Origin: JANXQG01 sp963719885
GTDB lineage: Bacteria; Planctomycetota; Planctomycetia; Pirellulales; Thermoguttaceae
Direction of reading: 5' to 3'
Length of the DNA stretch: 64,000 nt
NCBI GenBank assembly: GCA_963719885.1
Contig: CAVRDP010000030.1
Span: 1 to 64,000 of the forward strand
Of the stretch, positions 9,402 to 16,614 are shown one piece after another. Below the pieces are notes generated by a model. The model was given only the letters and a program-made list of their open reading frames with translations. It did not search any database and was not told the origin of the DNA. Numbering within the stretch: position 1 is the first letter of the stretch; each line of letters opens with the position of its first letter. The position numbers and the translations under genes are program-made.

Positions 9402-10865
9402 GGGTGCTCGCATAAAATGATGTAGACAAACGTCGATGAATAGGTTATGCTTCCGTCCTGGAATCCGAAGGATACTCGGATAGTTTACCAAGTATCGGTG
9501 CCGTCGCCCAGACAAAGTTGTCGTCGCGGGACTTTTCACGGAGGAAATGACATGACCGCACAAATCACTCGCCAAGCTCATAATTCCATCACCATCGAGG
9601 TCACCTTGCCGCTGACCGGCTCCATGCTTCGGGCCGAAGAAGCGATCCAGGATGCGCTTAACGAAGTCGGCCTGCTGGCCACCGAAAAGAATCTCGAGCG
9701 GTTCGATACCGATGGAAGTCCCATCCAACTCGGTTCGGTCCGCATGACCAGCAAGGGGCAGTTCGCTCAAGATTACGAAACGCCTTACGGCAGCGTCTCC
9801 GTGCTTCGGCATGTCTATCAAACGTCCGAAGGGGGCAAAACGTTCTGCCCGCTCGAAGAGAGTGCCCGATTGGTTCTCAACGCCACGCCGAGATTTGCCA
9901 AGTTGGTCTCCTACAAATACGCGGAAGCCGGAGCCGATGCGGTTGTCGCCGATTTATTGGAATGCCAGCATCGAAAGATTTCCAAGCGATACGTCAAGTC
10001 GCTGGGCGACATCGTCGGTGCCTATGCCGTTGCGAAAGAAGAGACCTGGAGCTACGCATTGCCACAGTTCGAGCATCCGTGTGCCTCCATCGCGATCGGC
10101 GTTGATGGAACATGCATGCTTTTGCAAGAGGACGGGTGGCGGGTGGCGATGACGGGAACGATCGCGTTTTACGACGCCCAAGGGGAACGCCTGCATACGA
10201 TTTACGCAGGCGCGACCCCAGAGTACGGGAAAGAAAAGTTCCACGCGAAATTCCAACGCGAGGTGGAGCGCGTGAAGAATGCCTATCCGAACGTGCCGTA
10301 TATCGGTCTGGGCGACGGCGCGGCAGACAACTGGAGCTACCTGAAACCGTTGACGGACCACCAGACATTGGACTTTTACCATGCCAGCGAGTACGTGGGC
10401 AAGGCGGCGATGGTGGTGTTCAAGGGAGCGAAAAAGAAAGCAGAAAGAGAAGCGTGGCTGGAAAACCAGCTTCATCAATTGAAGCACAAGCAGGGAGCGG
10501 TGAGTCGTTTGCTTTCGGTCCTGGATGAATTTCTTTCCACGACGCCGCTGAAAAACGCGGAAGATGCGAAGGCGGTCCTGGCGACGATCACCTACCTCCA
10601 AAACCAGAAGGAACGGATGAAATACTCTTATTCGGTGCAGCGGAACTGGCCGATCGGCAGCGGCGTGACGGAAGCGGCATGCAAGACCTTGATCAAGCAC
10701 CGCTTATGCAAATCGGGTTCGCGTTGGAAGGACGACGGCGCTCTCGCCGTATTGTCGATACGTGCGCTGCGACTCACCACAGGCCGCTGGGAAGAGTTCT
10801 GGCGAAACCTCGACCAATATGGCTGCCCCACACTCCCCGCGTAACATCATCTTATGCGAGCACCC
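9402..10865 (+). mobile_element. Insertion sequence, ISKra4-like, 1464 bp with terminal inverted repeats and 8-bp target duplication
   Basis: The left end GGGTGCTCGCATAAAATGATG matches the complement of the right end (GGGTGCTCGCATAAGATGATG) with one mismatch. The flanking direct repeat GTTGAGGC occurs at 9394-9401 and 10866-10873, the signature of a recent transposition. The element carries one transposase gene and splits the toxin-tail reading frame. Confidence 0.93.
9552..10844 (+). CDS. ISKra4-family transposase
   Basis: A 430-residue protein starting at ATG 9552 behind a GGAGGAAATGAC ribosome site. It has a DDE-type layout: an acidic residue in IAIGVDGTC, a second in YIGLGDGAADNW, and a late GSGVTEAACK motif in which the glutamate is the expected third catalytic residue. 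The regions between (TLDFYHASEYVGKAA, WPIGSGVTEAACKTLIKHR) are typical of ISKra4-group transposases of planctomycetes and cyanobacteria. It catalyses cut or copy of the surrounding element between the 21-base inverted repeats. The gene is intact, so the element may still move. Confidence 0.88.
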   Translation: MTAQITRQAHNSITIEVTLPLTGSMLRAEEAIQDALNEVGLLATEKNLERFDTDGSPIQLGSVRMTSKGQFAQDYETPYGSVSVLRHVYQTSEGGKTFCPLEESARLVLNATPRFAKLVSYKYAEAGADAVVADLLECQHRKISKRYVKSLGDIVGAYAVAKEETWSYALPQFEHPCASIAIGVDGTCMLLQEDGWRVAMTGTIAFYDAQGERLHTIYAGATPEYGKEKFHAKFQREVERVKNAYPNVPYIGLGDGAADNWSYLKPLTDHQTLDFYHASEYVGKAAMVVFKGAKKKAEREAWLENQLHQLKHKQGAVSRLLSVLDEFLSTTPLKNAEDAKAVLATITYLQNQKERMKYSYSVQRNWPIGSGVTEAACKTLIKHRLCKSGSRWKDDGALAVLSIRALRLTTGRWEEFWRNLDQYGCPTLPA

Positions 10866-11164
10866 GTTGAGGCTTGGCGTTTCATGGCGAAGTTCGATGT
10901 CACGTACGAGATCTCCAAAGATGGGGGGAAGACGTGGGAGACGTTGACATGGACTACGGAATGGATTGGAGTGGCGACGGTCTTGGCGGACGGCGATGGG
11001 GGGTTGTGGCTATTTAACGATCCAAAGTACTGGTCGAAGCTTCAGGAGGCTGTTCGAGAGATGCGTAAGCTAGTTAAGAACCCGATCGGAGTTGTTCGAG
11101 GCGCGATTTCCCGTCATTTTCCGGACTACAAGTGGTTGAAATAAGGGCGCTGACCTTCGGTACT

Positions 11165-11294
11165 TAGTGTAGTGATTCACGCTGATGGGTACTTACCGTT
11201 TGCGCTGGAGTCCCGCCTTTAGGCGGCATTATGCGAAACTTCCGGCTAAAGCCGGGACTCCAACCGATGACCACAATTCTGAATCACTACATTA
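11165..11294. repeat. MITE-like element with terminal repeats and an inner hairpin
   Basis: The outer arms TAGTGTAGTGATTCA (11165-11179) and TGAATCACTACATTA (11280-11294) pair almost perfectly. Inside, GGAGTCCCGCCTTTAGGCGG faces CCGGCTAAAGCCGGGACTCC. At 130 bp it is too short to code. It lies just before the ribosome site of the LRR gene and may act as its leader. Confidence 0.7.
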
Positions 11295-11341
11295 GGATGT
11301 TGATTGGCTTGGCATTATGTGCTAATGGAAAGGACGATGTG

Positions 11342-12967
11342 ATGAGGATTGCAGCGCATCCGGGGAAACGCGGCCCTGTCATCTCCACGGTACTTCCCTT
11401 GCTGACTTTGGCCCTATCGACTTCGTTCATTCCCTGGGGCGAAGCGAGAGCGGGCGTCGGTGAGGAAGACGCAATAGTGGAAATCGCGAAGCTTGGCGGC
11501 ACGGTCATCGTTGACGAAAGCGCTGCCGGTAAACCGGTAACCTCGGTCGATCTCGCGCAAAGCCGAGTCACCGACCCCGGGCTGGCAAACGTCAAAGGAT
11601 TGCTCCAACTTCGCTCGTTGGACCTTGGGCAAACCAAAGTGTCCGACGCTGGGTTGAAGTTTCTCGAACGATTGGGCCAGCTCCGGTCGTTGCGACTGGC
11701 GACGACGCAGGTCAGTGACGCGGGGCTCCAGGATTTGAAACGACTGACCTCGTTGCGGTCCCTTGACCTGTCTGCAACTCGCGTGACTGACAGCGGACTG
11801 GGGCATCTCGAAGAACTGACCCAACTCGAGTCACTTAATCTGAGGGCAACCGGGGTGGGCGATGGCGGGCTAAAGCACCTCGAACGGTTGACGCGCCTCA
11901 AGTCGCTGTTTCTCGGGGGAACCAAGGTCTCCGACGCCGGGCTGAAACACCTGGCTCAATTGGTCGAGCTGCAATCGCTCGACGTGGGCGCAACCGCTGT
12001 TTCAAACACAGGGCTGCAGCGCATCAAGAAGTTCGGTAAGCTCAAGTCGCTCGACATTGGGGGGACCAGGGTGACCGAGGCTGGGCTTGAGGCCGTCGAG
12101 GCGTTGACTCAACTCGAGTCGCTGAACCTGACGGCCGCTCACGTAGGCGACCGCGCGATGGTTCACCTTAAGGGCCTGCGGAACCTCCAGTCGCTGTTTT
12201 TGGTGGTAACGCAGGTGGGCGATGCCGGGCTGGGCCATCTCAGGGGACTTACGCACCTGCAATCGCTGCATCTCGATTGGACTCGCGTCACTGATGCCGG
12301 CTTGGCCAACATTCAAGGCATGGCTGGGCTTCGGTCGCTCGGACTTTCGACGAATAGAATTAGCGATGCCGGGGTGGAAAATCTGAGAGGGTTGACTAAA
12401 CTGGAGTCGCTTGACCTCGGGACAACGCGGGTGACGGACATCGCCGTAGAGCGTCTTAAAGCATTAACAGCGCTCCGCTCGCTCGATCTTGGGGGAAATA
12501 AGATTACGGACGCCGCGGCCGTGAGTCTCGACGGGTTTACCTTGCTCCAATCCTTGAAGTTAGACGCAACCGGCTTGACCGACGCCGGGCTCGCAGGGCT
12601 TAAAGGGTTGGCTAAACTTCAATCTTTGGATATAGCGGCGACCGACGTGACGGACATGGGGCTGCGGCACCTACGCGCATTGAGGGAGCTCCAACACCGG
12701 AACCTGTCGGGGAACGACGTAACCGACACAGGTTTAGAGCATTTAAGAGGGTTCACTAAACTGGAGTCGCTTAACATCGGCTTCACGCGGGTTACCGACG
12801 TGGGGCTGGCGAAGCTGAAAGGGTTGGCAAGACTTAAGCGATTGGAGATCTGGGAAACCAGCGTGACGGACGTGGGGATCAAGAACCTTCAGACCGCTTT
12901 GCCGAACTGCATCGTTCGGCGCTGGCACGGGGGCAAAGGCGGTGAAGCGCAGCGAGGCAACCGTTGA
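11342..12967 (+). CDS. Secreted leucine-rich-repeat protein, ribonuclease-inhibitor type
   Basis: I start it at ATG 11342 because GGAAAGGA lies 5-12 bases upstream and the N-terminus (MRIAAHPGKRGPVISTVLPL, then LTLALSTSFIPWGEARAG) is a signal peptide; the upstream codons lie in repeat DNA. The 541-residue protein is almost entirely repeats of 23-24 residues with the pattern L-x-x-L-x-x-L-x-x-L-x-L-x-x-T-x-V-x-D-x-G-L, about 20 in number (TDAGLAGLKGLAKLQSLDIA is one). Such curved LRR solenoids bind proteins; many planctomycetes carry them in large numbers. It lies between the toxin region and a SUKH gene, but a role in that system is speculation. Confidence 0.85.
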   Translation: MRIAAHPGKRGPVISTVLPLLTLALSTSFIPWGEARAGVGEEDAIVEIAKLGGTVIVDESAAGKPVTSVDLAQSRVTDPGLANVKGLLQLRSLDLGQTKVSDAGLKFLERLGQLRSLRLATTQVSDAGLQDLKRLTSLRSLDLSATRVTDSGLGHLEELTQLESLNLRATGVGDGGLKHLERLTRLKSLFLGGTKVSDAGLKHLAQLVELQSLDVGATAVSNTGLQRIKKFGKLKSLDIGGTRVTEAGLEAVEALTQLESLNLTAAHVGDRAMVHLKGLRNLQSLFLVVTQVGDAGLGHLRGLTHLQSLHLDWTRVTDAGLANIQGMAGLRSLGLSTNRISDAGVENLRGLTKLESLDLGTTRVTDIAVERLKALTALRSLDLGGNKITDAAAVSLDGFTLLQSLKLDATGLTDAGLAGLKGLAKLQSLDIAATDVTDMGLRHLRALRELQHRNLSGNDVTDTGLEHLRGFTKLESLNIGFTRVTDVGLAKLKGLARLKRLEIWETSVTDVGIKNLQTALPNCIVRRWHGGKGGEAQRGNR

Positions 12968-13162
12968 AAACAGGGATTAGTTTGGAACTTGACCCCTGGG
13001 CCGTGAGTGATATCATGGGTAATGACGTACGCGCCTGCGCAAGGGAGTTCGCGGTAGCATGTCATGTTCGGATTGACGTGGGATCGATGGGGAGTTCTTT
13101 GGTAACGAACCGGTGCAATGCGGAGACGAGCCGGGCCGTGATTGCGTGGAGGAGGTAATATA

Positions 13163-13627
13163 GTGGACATAATTGCAAATGCCTACAGTAGGTTCTGTAC
13201 TGAGCGTTTTTCGCTCCCAGCAGAAGACGAGATTCTGCGTATCGAGAGTCGGATCGGCGTTCGTCTTCCCGACGATTACCGGTGGTTCCTGGCGAAGTTC
13301 AACGGGGGTATCTTCAACGAGCCTCGCATTTTACCACCGAGCAAGGACTGTCCGGTTGATCGCCTCACTGGCTTAAACGGGATTGGCGCAAATGACGCCA
13401 TTGCCGAACTCGCGAGCAATGACGACCTCACACTCTTTGATGATAACGATCCGGTGCAAGTTCTGCCGGTTGGGTTCACAATGATGGGGGGGCTTATTCT
13501 ATTGACAACGCACATTGAAGAGCGGGGCAGCATTCTTTTGAAAGTAGCGTATGGGGGATCATTCTATCTCTGTGGTGGAATTCGCGATTTCTTCGGGCTG
13601 TTGTCGGAGCCGCCACCGGATGAGTGA
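13163..13627 (+). CDS. SMI1/KNR4 (SUKH) family protein, candidate immunity protein
   Basis: I choose GTG at 13163 because GGAGGAGG lies 7-14 bases upstream. The 154-residue protein has the SUKH core: an N-terminal helix with EDEILRIESRIGVRLPDDYR, the WFLAKFNGG turn, then PVGFTMMGGLILLTT strands and a C-terminal FYLCGGIRDFFGLL. SUKH proteins are the most frequent immunity proteins of bacterial polymorphic toxin systems, including HNH/WHH nuclease toxins. It lies 4.3 kb downstream of the WNH-type nuclease domain on the same strand, separated only by the insertion sequence, the toxin tail and the LRR gene. Pairing with that toxin is inferred. Confidence 0.82.
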   Translation: MDIIANAYSRFCTERFSLPAEDEILRIESRIGVRLPDDYRWFLAKFNGGIFNEPRILPPSKDCPVDRLTGLNGIGANDAIAELASNDDLTLFDDNDPVQVLPVGFTMMGGLILLTTHIEERGSILLKVAYGGSFYLCGGIRDFFGLLSEPPPDE

Positions 13628-13707
13628 CACTCCTTTCCTGGAACGTCTTAGTCCCGGTTTTTTGTCGCTGGCGGCCGACGGCATCGACGGTGTGTTGGTG
13701 GCATGCG

Positions 13708-14097
13708 GTGGCATGGGGGTCAGACTTTAACTGCTAACTGACCTTGATGCGCGGCACGGCGCCTGCTATCATGTTGGGATCATGGCACGACCTCCACGCA
13801 TCGACTTTCCCGACGCCTTGTACCACGTCACCAGCCGCGGGAACGGCCGGCAGCAAATCTTTTGGACGAATGACGATCGGCAGCGGTTCCTCGGCCAACT
13901 CGCGGACGGCCTGTTTTCGGCGGGAGTCGTGCTCTACGCTTTCGCCCTTATAACGAATCACTCATAATACCAACCTTTCTTCGTGGCGTTCAAGGGCTCG
14001 CTTCTTTGTTCTTTGATACCTCGATCAGGCGGGGCGTTGGGGGCGCGTTGCCATCGCCCTCGCTGGCCCATGCTGGTCGGCCCGTGGGCGTGATTAG
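13708..14097. repeat. 390-bp direct repeat, copy 1 (contains truncated RAYT gene)
   Basis: 13708-14097 and 15388-15777 appear identical over 390 bases, offset by exactly 1680. The unit starts GTGGCATGGGGGTCAGAC and ends GGGCGTGATTAG. It carries the 5' part of a REP-associated tyrosine transposase plus a recombinase tail on the other strand. Near its end the stretch GCTGGCCCATGCTGG to GTGATTAGGGAAGGCA is doubled in this copy only. Confidence 0.92.
13782..13967 (+). pseudogene. REP-associated tyrosine transposase (RAYT), N-terminal fragment, copy 1
   Basis: MARPPRIDFPDALYHVTSRG, then NGRQQIFWTNDDRQRFLGQL and ALITNHS. This is the start of Y1 transposases of the IS200-like RAYT family; intact members continue NHFHLLV and later have the catalytic tyrosine. 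Here the frame stops right after ITNH, so both the HUH-type second histidine and the tyrosine are lost. The GGGGTCAGACTTTAACTGC string just upstream is one arm of the family's usual flanking palindrome. Confidence 0.85.
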
Positions 14098-14161
14098 GGA
14101 AGGCACGCTGGCCCATGCTGGTCGGCCCGTGGGCGTGATTAGGGAAGGCAAAGGGGTCAGA

Positions 14162-14830
14162 GAAAGCGCCGATGAAAGCCGGCGAGGAGTAGCGAATGAA
14201 AGAGTCGCATAGAAAAGGAATAGCGAGCCGTTCTAACCTCGAGTCATGCGCCGGCGGTGGTAACATCGCGGGTGAAGCGTTGACAGGGGCACACGCAGGC
14301 CAGCCATTGAGCTCCGAAATCAGTCTTTCGGCGTGCCGACCTTGTTCTGACAGGGGGAAGGCAACATCATGAACGACGCCAATCGCAAGCCGCTCATGGA
14401 CGTCGCGGAGTCGAAGACCCTGTGCATGCGTGGAAACTCTTTGCACGGAAATCGGGAGACCCTGAAAACTCCCTCGCCGCAAGGTGTGGGACGGTCCGAG
14501 AAGGCATTGCCGTACGGCGGACATGCACGTTTCCAGGGAGTCGGACGGTCCCATAGTACCGAGGAAGCGGGCGAACAAGGCCGGCCCGAAGGCGGCTGCG
14601 GAGTCCGTGGAGGAAAGGGGACCGACCAAGAGGAACGCCAAACGAACCTTACTTGCGCCGGACACAGAGCCGGGGAAGTGTGGCATCGGATCGTAAGGCA
14701 TACGAGCGTGGCAAGGTGGAGATCCCGCTGGGGCCACGATCGTCACCACTTGAGGTAAGAGCCGTATGAGGTAGTTCTTCACGTACGGATCCGCGCGGGG
14801 GCCGCCCGCAAGGGCGGTCCCTACCGCGAC
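14162..14830 (+). mobile_element. Group II intron derivative, copy 2, internally deleted but with domains V and VI
   Basis: It starts at GAAAGCGCC exactly like copy 1. The 3' end keeps a recognisable domain V (GAGCCGTATGAGG, TAGT, then TTCACGTACGGATC at 14759-14792) and a domain VI hairpin GGGCCGCCCGCAAGGGCGGTCC, ending CTACCGCGAC at 14830. It is inserted inside a hairpin: GGGGTCAGA upstream and ACGATTTTAC downstream join to the sequence seen whole at 14949-14981. The body between the maturase N-terminus and domain IV is deleted. Confidence 0.75.
14369..14700 (+). pseudogene. Group II intron maturase remnant, N-terminal only
   Basis: Starts MNDANRKPLMDVAESKTLCM, parallel to MSDDNREPPVDAAESETLRM of copy 1. 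After about 45 codons the homology continues in another frame (DMHVSRESDGPIVPRKRANK, LLAPDTEPGKCGIGS). It then jumps straight to the intron 3' region, so all RT blocks are gone. Confidence 0.8.
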
Positions 14831-15311
14831 ACGATTTTACAAATCGTTCTGACCCGTTTTGCGGTTTGACCCGTTTTGCGGTTCGTTTTGCGGTTCGTTT
14901 TGCGGTTGTTTTGCGGTTCCGTTTTGCGGTTCGTTTCGGAAGGCAAAGGGGTCAGAACGATTTTACAAATCGTTCTGACCCGTTTTGCCCGCTGACCCGT
15001 TTTGCCCGCTGACCCGTTTTGCCCGCGTTTTGCCCGTTTTGCCCGCCGTTTTGCCCGCGTTTTGCCCGCCTGACCCGTTTTGCCCGCCGTTTTGCCCGCG
15101 TTTTGCCCGTTTTGCCGGCGCGTTTTGCCGGCGTTTTGCCGGCGTTTTGCCGGCGGAAGGCAAAGGGGTCAGAACGATTTTACAAATCGTTCTGACCCGT
15201 TTTGCGGTTCGTTTTGCGGTTCGTTTTGCGGTTCGTTTTGCGGTTCGTTTTGCGGTTCGTTTTGCGGTTTGACCCGTTTTGCGGTTCAGCGACCGTTTGG
15301 GTAACACGTGC
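14831..15311. repeat. Array of CTGACCC-GTTTTGC stutter repeats around two perfect hairpins
   Basis: A 33-base hairpin (15-base stem GGGTCAGAACGATTT, loop TAC) lies at 14949-14981 and 15166-15198, each preceded by GGAAGGCAAAG and followed by CCGTTTTGC. Between and after them are runs of GTTTTGCCC-GC and GTTTTGCCGGC variants and a 12-base tandem unit GTTTTGCGGTTC, repeated five to six times at 15199-15275. No gene is supported; frames through it give meaningless (RFAV)n or (KRTA)n peptides. Confidence 0.88.
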
Positions 15312-15313
15312 GA

Positions 15314-15377
15314 CTGTAGGGAACGGACTCCGTGCCGTTCCGTTAGGCTGGAACGGCACGGTGTCCGTTCCCTACAG
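15314..15377. repeat. Inverted-repeat hairpin (CTGTAGGGAACG family), copy 2
   Basis: Identical to the hairpin at 3414-3477, and the shared sequence extends to GTTCAGCGACCGTTTGGG upstream and GGCCGCCAGAC downstream. Confidence 0.85.
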
Positions 15378-15387
15378 GCCGCCAGAC

Positions 15388-15777
15388 GTGGCATGGGGGT
15401 CAGACTTTAACTGCTAACTGACCTTGATGCGCGGCACGGCGCCTGCTATCATGTTGGGATCATGGCACGACCTCCACGCATCGACTTTCCCGACGCCTTG
15501 TACCACGTCACCAGCCGCGGGAACGGCCGGCAGCAAATCTTTTGGACGAATGACGATCGGCAGCGGTTCCTCGGCCAACTCGCGGACGGCCTGTTTTCGG
15601 CGGGAGTCGTGCTCTACGCTTTCGCCCTTATAACGAATCACTCATAATACCAACCTTTCTTCGTGGCGTTCAAGGGCTCGCTTCTTTGTTCTTTGATACC
15701 TCGATCAGGCGGGGCGTTGGGGGCGCGTTGCCATCGCCCTCGCTGGCCCATGCTGGTCGGCCCGTGGGCGTGATTAG
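15388..15777. repeat. 390-bp direct repeat, copy 2
   Basis: Exact repeat of 13708-14097. After 15777 it continues into the serine recombinase fragment on the minus strand, so this copy probably keeps the original context. Confidence 0.92.
15462..15647 (+). pseudogene. RAYT transposase N-terminal fragment, copy 2
   Basis: Identical to the fragment at 13782-13967, truncated at the same codon after ITNH. Identical truncation in both shows the fragment was copied after it was broken. Confidence 0.85.
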
Positions 15778-16440
15778 AGCCACAGGCACCGGCGACAAGC
15801 CGGCGCGGGGGTGCTGCCGCAACCGTTCCAGGCGCTGGAGCTCGGCGGCATCCGCCCAGTATAGCCAATAGCGCCACATTGCCCACGGTGATAACGTGCC
15901 TGCAGCCATCCTCGCCGTCTCCACGTATTCAAGGTTGTAGCCGGAACGTCCAGACGTTGCGAGAGTTCGCCCACGCGCCAGTGGTCCTTCGTCGGACAAG
16001 CCGCGTCCTGGTTGGGCGGCGTTGGAGTCGCTCCAGGCCCCGCTCGTCGCGCTCGTCGCCACGCGAAACTCACCATCGCTTCGCTGAAGGGACCGCCGTG
16101 CGGTCCGTGAAAGCCTTCGGCGTTTAATCGTCGCGCAAGCTCCGCGTGTGGCAGCCCTTGATGCTTCAACTCGGTGAGGCGCGCGAACACGCGCTGGCCG
16201 TCGTGTAGCCTTTGGTAAGACGAGACCGCACGGCGGATGTCGTGGCGACTCTCGAAGCCGCCCGTCCAGTGAATCGTGATCTCGACGAGTTCGCTTCCAT
16301 CAACTAATGTGACCGTCACCTTTTCTATTAACTGTCGCGCGATCGCCAGGCGGTCGGACGGCTTCGTCGCTTCGGGCAGAAAACGGGGCAGAAAACGGGT
16401 CAGAACTATTTCCTCTTGACGGGGATCGATTCTCGGGCTA
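15670..16440 (-). pseudogene. Serine recombinase, C-terminal fragment, frameshifted
   Basis: Read from 16440: DRLAIARQLIEKVTVTLVDG, ITIHWTGGFESRHDIRRAVS, then LTELKHQGLPHAELARRLNA and a helix-turn-helix region WRVGELSQRLDVPATTLNTW. These match the C-terminal part of large serine (resolvase-type) recombinases that follows the zinc ribbon. At about 15880 the frame shifts, and YWLYWADAAELQRLERLRQH continues the protein. The catalytic serine domain is absent: upstream lies a GTTCTGACCCGTTTT hairpin remnant. Non-functional. Confidence 0.72.
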
Positions 16441-16482
16441 GGATCTGCGGATATTGTTAGAGACATACCCTCAATTTAGGAT

Positions 16483-16570
16483 TTCCGCATGCCGCGCCCT
16501 TGCGCCCCATCGCCGATGGACTGATCTACCACGTCATCAACCGCGGCAACAACCGCCAAACGGTCTTCAG
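16483..16570 (+). pseudogene. Second RAYT family fragment, about 27 codons
   Basis: RPIADGLIYHVINRGNNRQT then VFS, the same N-terminal motif as the 13782 fragment but a different family member. The ATG-CCG-CGC start needs a one-base shift to join it, and the sequence breaks into unrelated DNA after GTCTTCAGC. Confidence 0.7.
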
Positions 16571-16614
16571 CAGGGGGAACAAAGGGGACATCACTGATAC
16601 TTTCGGTACTTTCG

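Larger units (their letters stand above)
8860..11144 (+). pseudogene. C-terminal extension of the toxin reading frame, frameshifted and split by an insertion sequence
   Basis: After HTGSASE the toxin frame stops at 8906, but the next frame continues as RYRRAADAKAELEAAIAAFK, an Ala/Glu-rich helical region, then a Pro-rich linker and FLSQKDFQSFSEKANEVVND. It is interrupted at 9401 by the insertion sequence. Removing 9402-10865 and one copy of the 8-base target duplication restores KAVEAWRFMAKFDVTYEISK and a continuous frame to the stop at 11144 (HFPDYKWLK). One frameshift at about 8875 therefore separates it from the nuclease domain. It may be a tail of the toxin or a separate downstream protein; I do not recognise a domain. 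Confidence 0.6.

Noticed and set aside
13958..14782. A 274-residue minus-strand open frame across the second intron derivative
   Set aside because: It overlaps the intron remnant and the RAYT repeat in antisense, with repeated HAHGPTSMGQR peptides from the 45-base duplication. No protein family fits.
14949..15198. Considered as a CRISPR array because of regularly spaced repeats
   Set aside because: Repeats are hairpins separated by low-complexity sequence of the same motif, not unique spacers, and no cas gene is present.
14985..15417. Open frames giving (RFAV)n or (KRTA)n repeat peptides
   Set aside because: They arise only from GTTTTGC tandem repeats and end in hairpins. All frames stay open because the unit length is a multiple of three or lacks stops.
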